Virus record (IMG/VR): IMGVR_UViG_3300046535_002009
Coordinates: 1 to 64,000 of that record
Source of the DNA: a virus
DNA: 64,000 nt
Direction: 5' to 3' (one strand)
Shown piece after piece: positions 63,921 through 64,000 of the stretch; the first letter of the stretch is position 1, and each line of letters starts with the position of its first letter. The notes beneath the pieces are model-generated. The model had not been told where the DNA came from, did no database searches, and worked only from the letters and a program-made list of their open reading frames with translations. A program made the position numbers and the translations under genes.

Positions 63921-64000
63921 TCAGAGCGCGTTGTAGGCCTGGATGCGGGCGATGTCCCGGCCGGGCAGGGCGGTGGCGGGGTCGTGCGGGTCCATGCGGG
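63921..64000 (-). CDS. Partial protein at the right edge (C-terminus only)
   Basis: A frame ending at 63921 runs off the right edge; the last residues are MDPHDPATALPGRDIARIQA, then YNAL. An ATG lies at 63995, but the frame is open beyond it, so the true start may be outside the window. Confidence 0.4.
   Translation of the reverse strand, partial: RMDPHDPATALPGRDIARIQAYNAL

Overview
The window is high-GC actinobacterial DNA with many GTG starts, near-saturated ATGA/GTGA gene overlaps and GGAGG-type ribosome sites. It most resembles a Streptomyces (or close relative) temperate phage or phage-plasmid. It carries a complete head/connector/packaging module, a replication-initiator gene with iterons inside it, plasmid-type membrane proteins (DUF2637), and many small coupled early genes. 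Several cargo genes look like host genes: an XRE/TPR regulator, an asparagine-synthetase-like peptide cyclase, ImuA', a DUF2079 protein and an AlbA_2/Schlafen-type protein. No integrase, attachment site or rRNA gene was seen, so integrated versus extrachromosomal is undecided.

Layout. 1-15.5 kb (minus strand): tail tube, connectors, HK97-fold capsid, scaffold, MuF-like head protein, portal, large terminase, two paralogous HTH (small-terminase-like) proteins, a ParB-MTase fusion and a repeat-rich tail/fibre protein. 15.7-18.1 kb (minus): a Ro60/Rsr (TROVE plus vWA) gene preceded by three tandem Y-RNA-like ncRNAs. Two of these carry circularly permuted tRNA-like modules (T-arm, closed acceptor stem, D-arm). 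18.2-23 kb (minus): a regulator and small membrane proteins, ending at a divergent control region with a 36-bp palindrome. 23.2-25.2 kb (plus): a small HTH regulator and a lambda-O-like initiator with palindromic iterons. 25.3-49.3 kb (plus): four operons, each behind a related promoter/operator element (TGCTGTCAG-NGN-GCAGCA). A cargo insertion at 34-39 kb interrupts them. 49.3-52.2 kb (minus): an HNH-SF2 helicase block. 52.5-57.4 kb: host-type genes. 57.5-64 kb (minus): a second array of small coupled phage-type genes.

How it fits together. The element encodes an unusually full RNA-maintenance kit: a T4 Rnl1-like RNA ligase, an RlaP-type nucleotidyltransferase and a two-domain polynucleotide kinase/phosphatase in one operon; a Thg1-like 3'-5' polymerase in another operon with the same promoter class; and a Ro protein with its own set of Y-like RNAs. 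Known activities of these families (end healing, sealing, 5'-end rebuilding, RNA surveillance) suggest repair or quality control of tRNAs damaged by host anticodon nucleases. That joint role is inference. The families and the RNA architecture are seen directly in the sequence.
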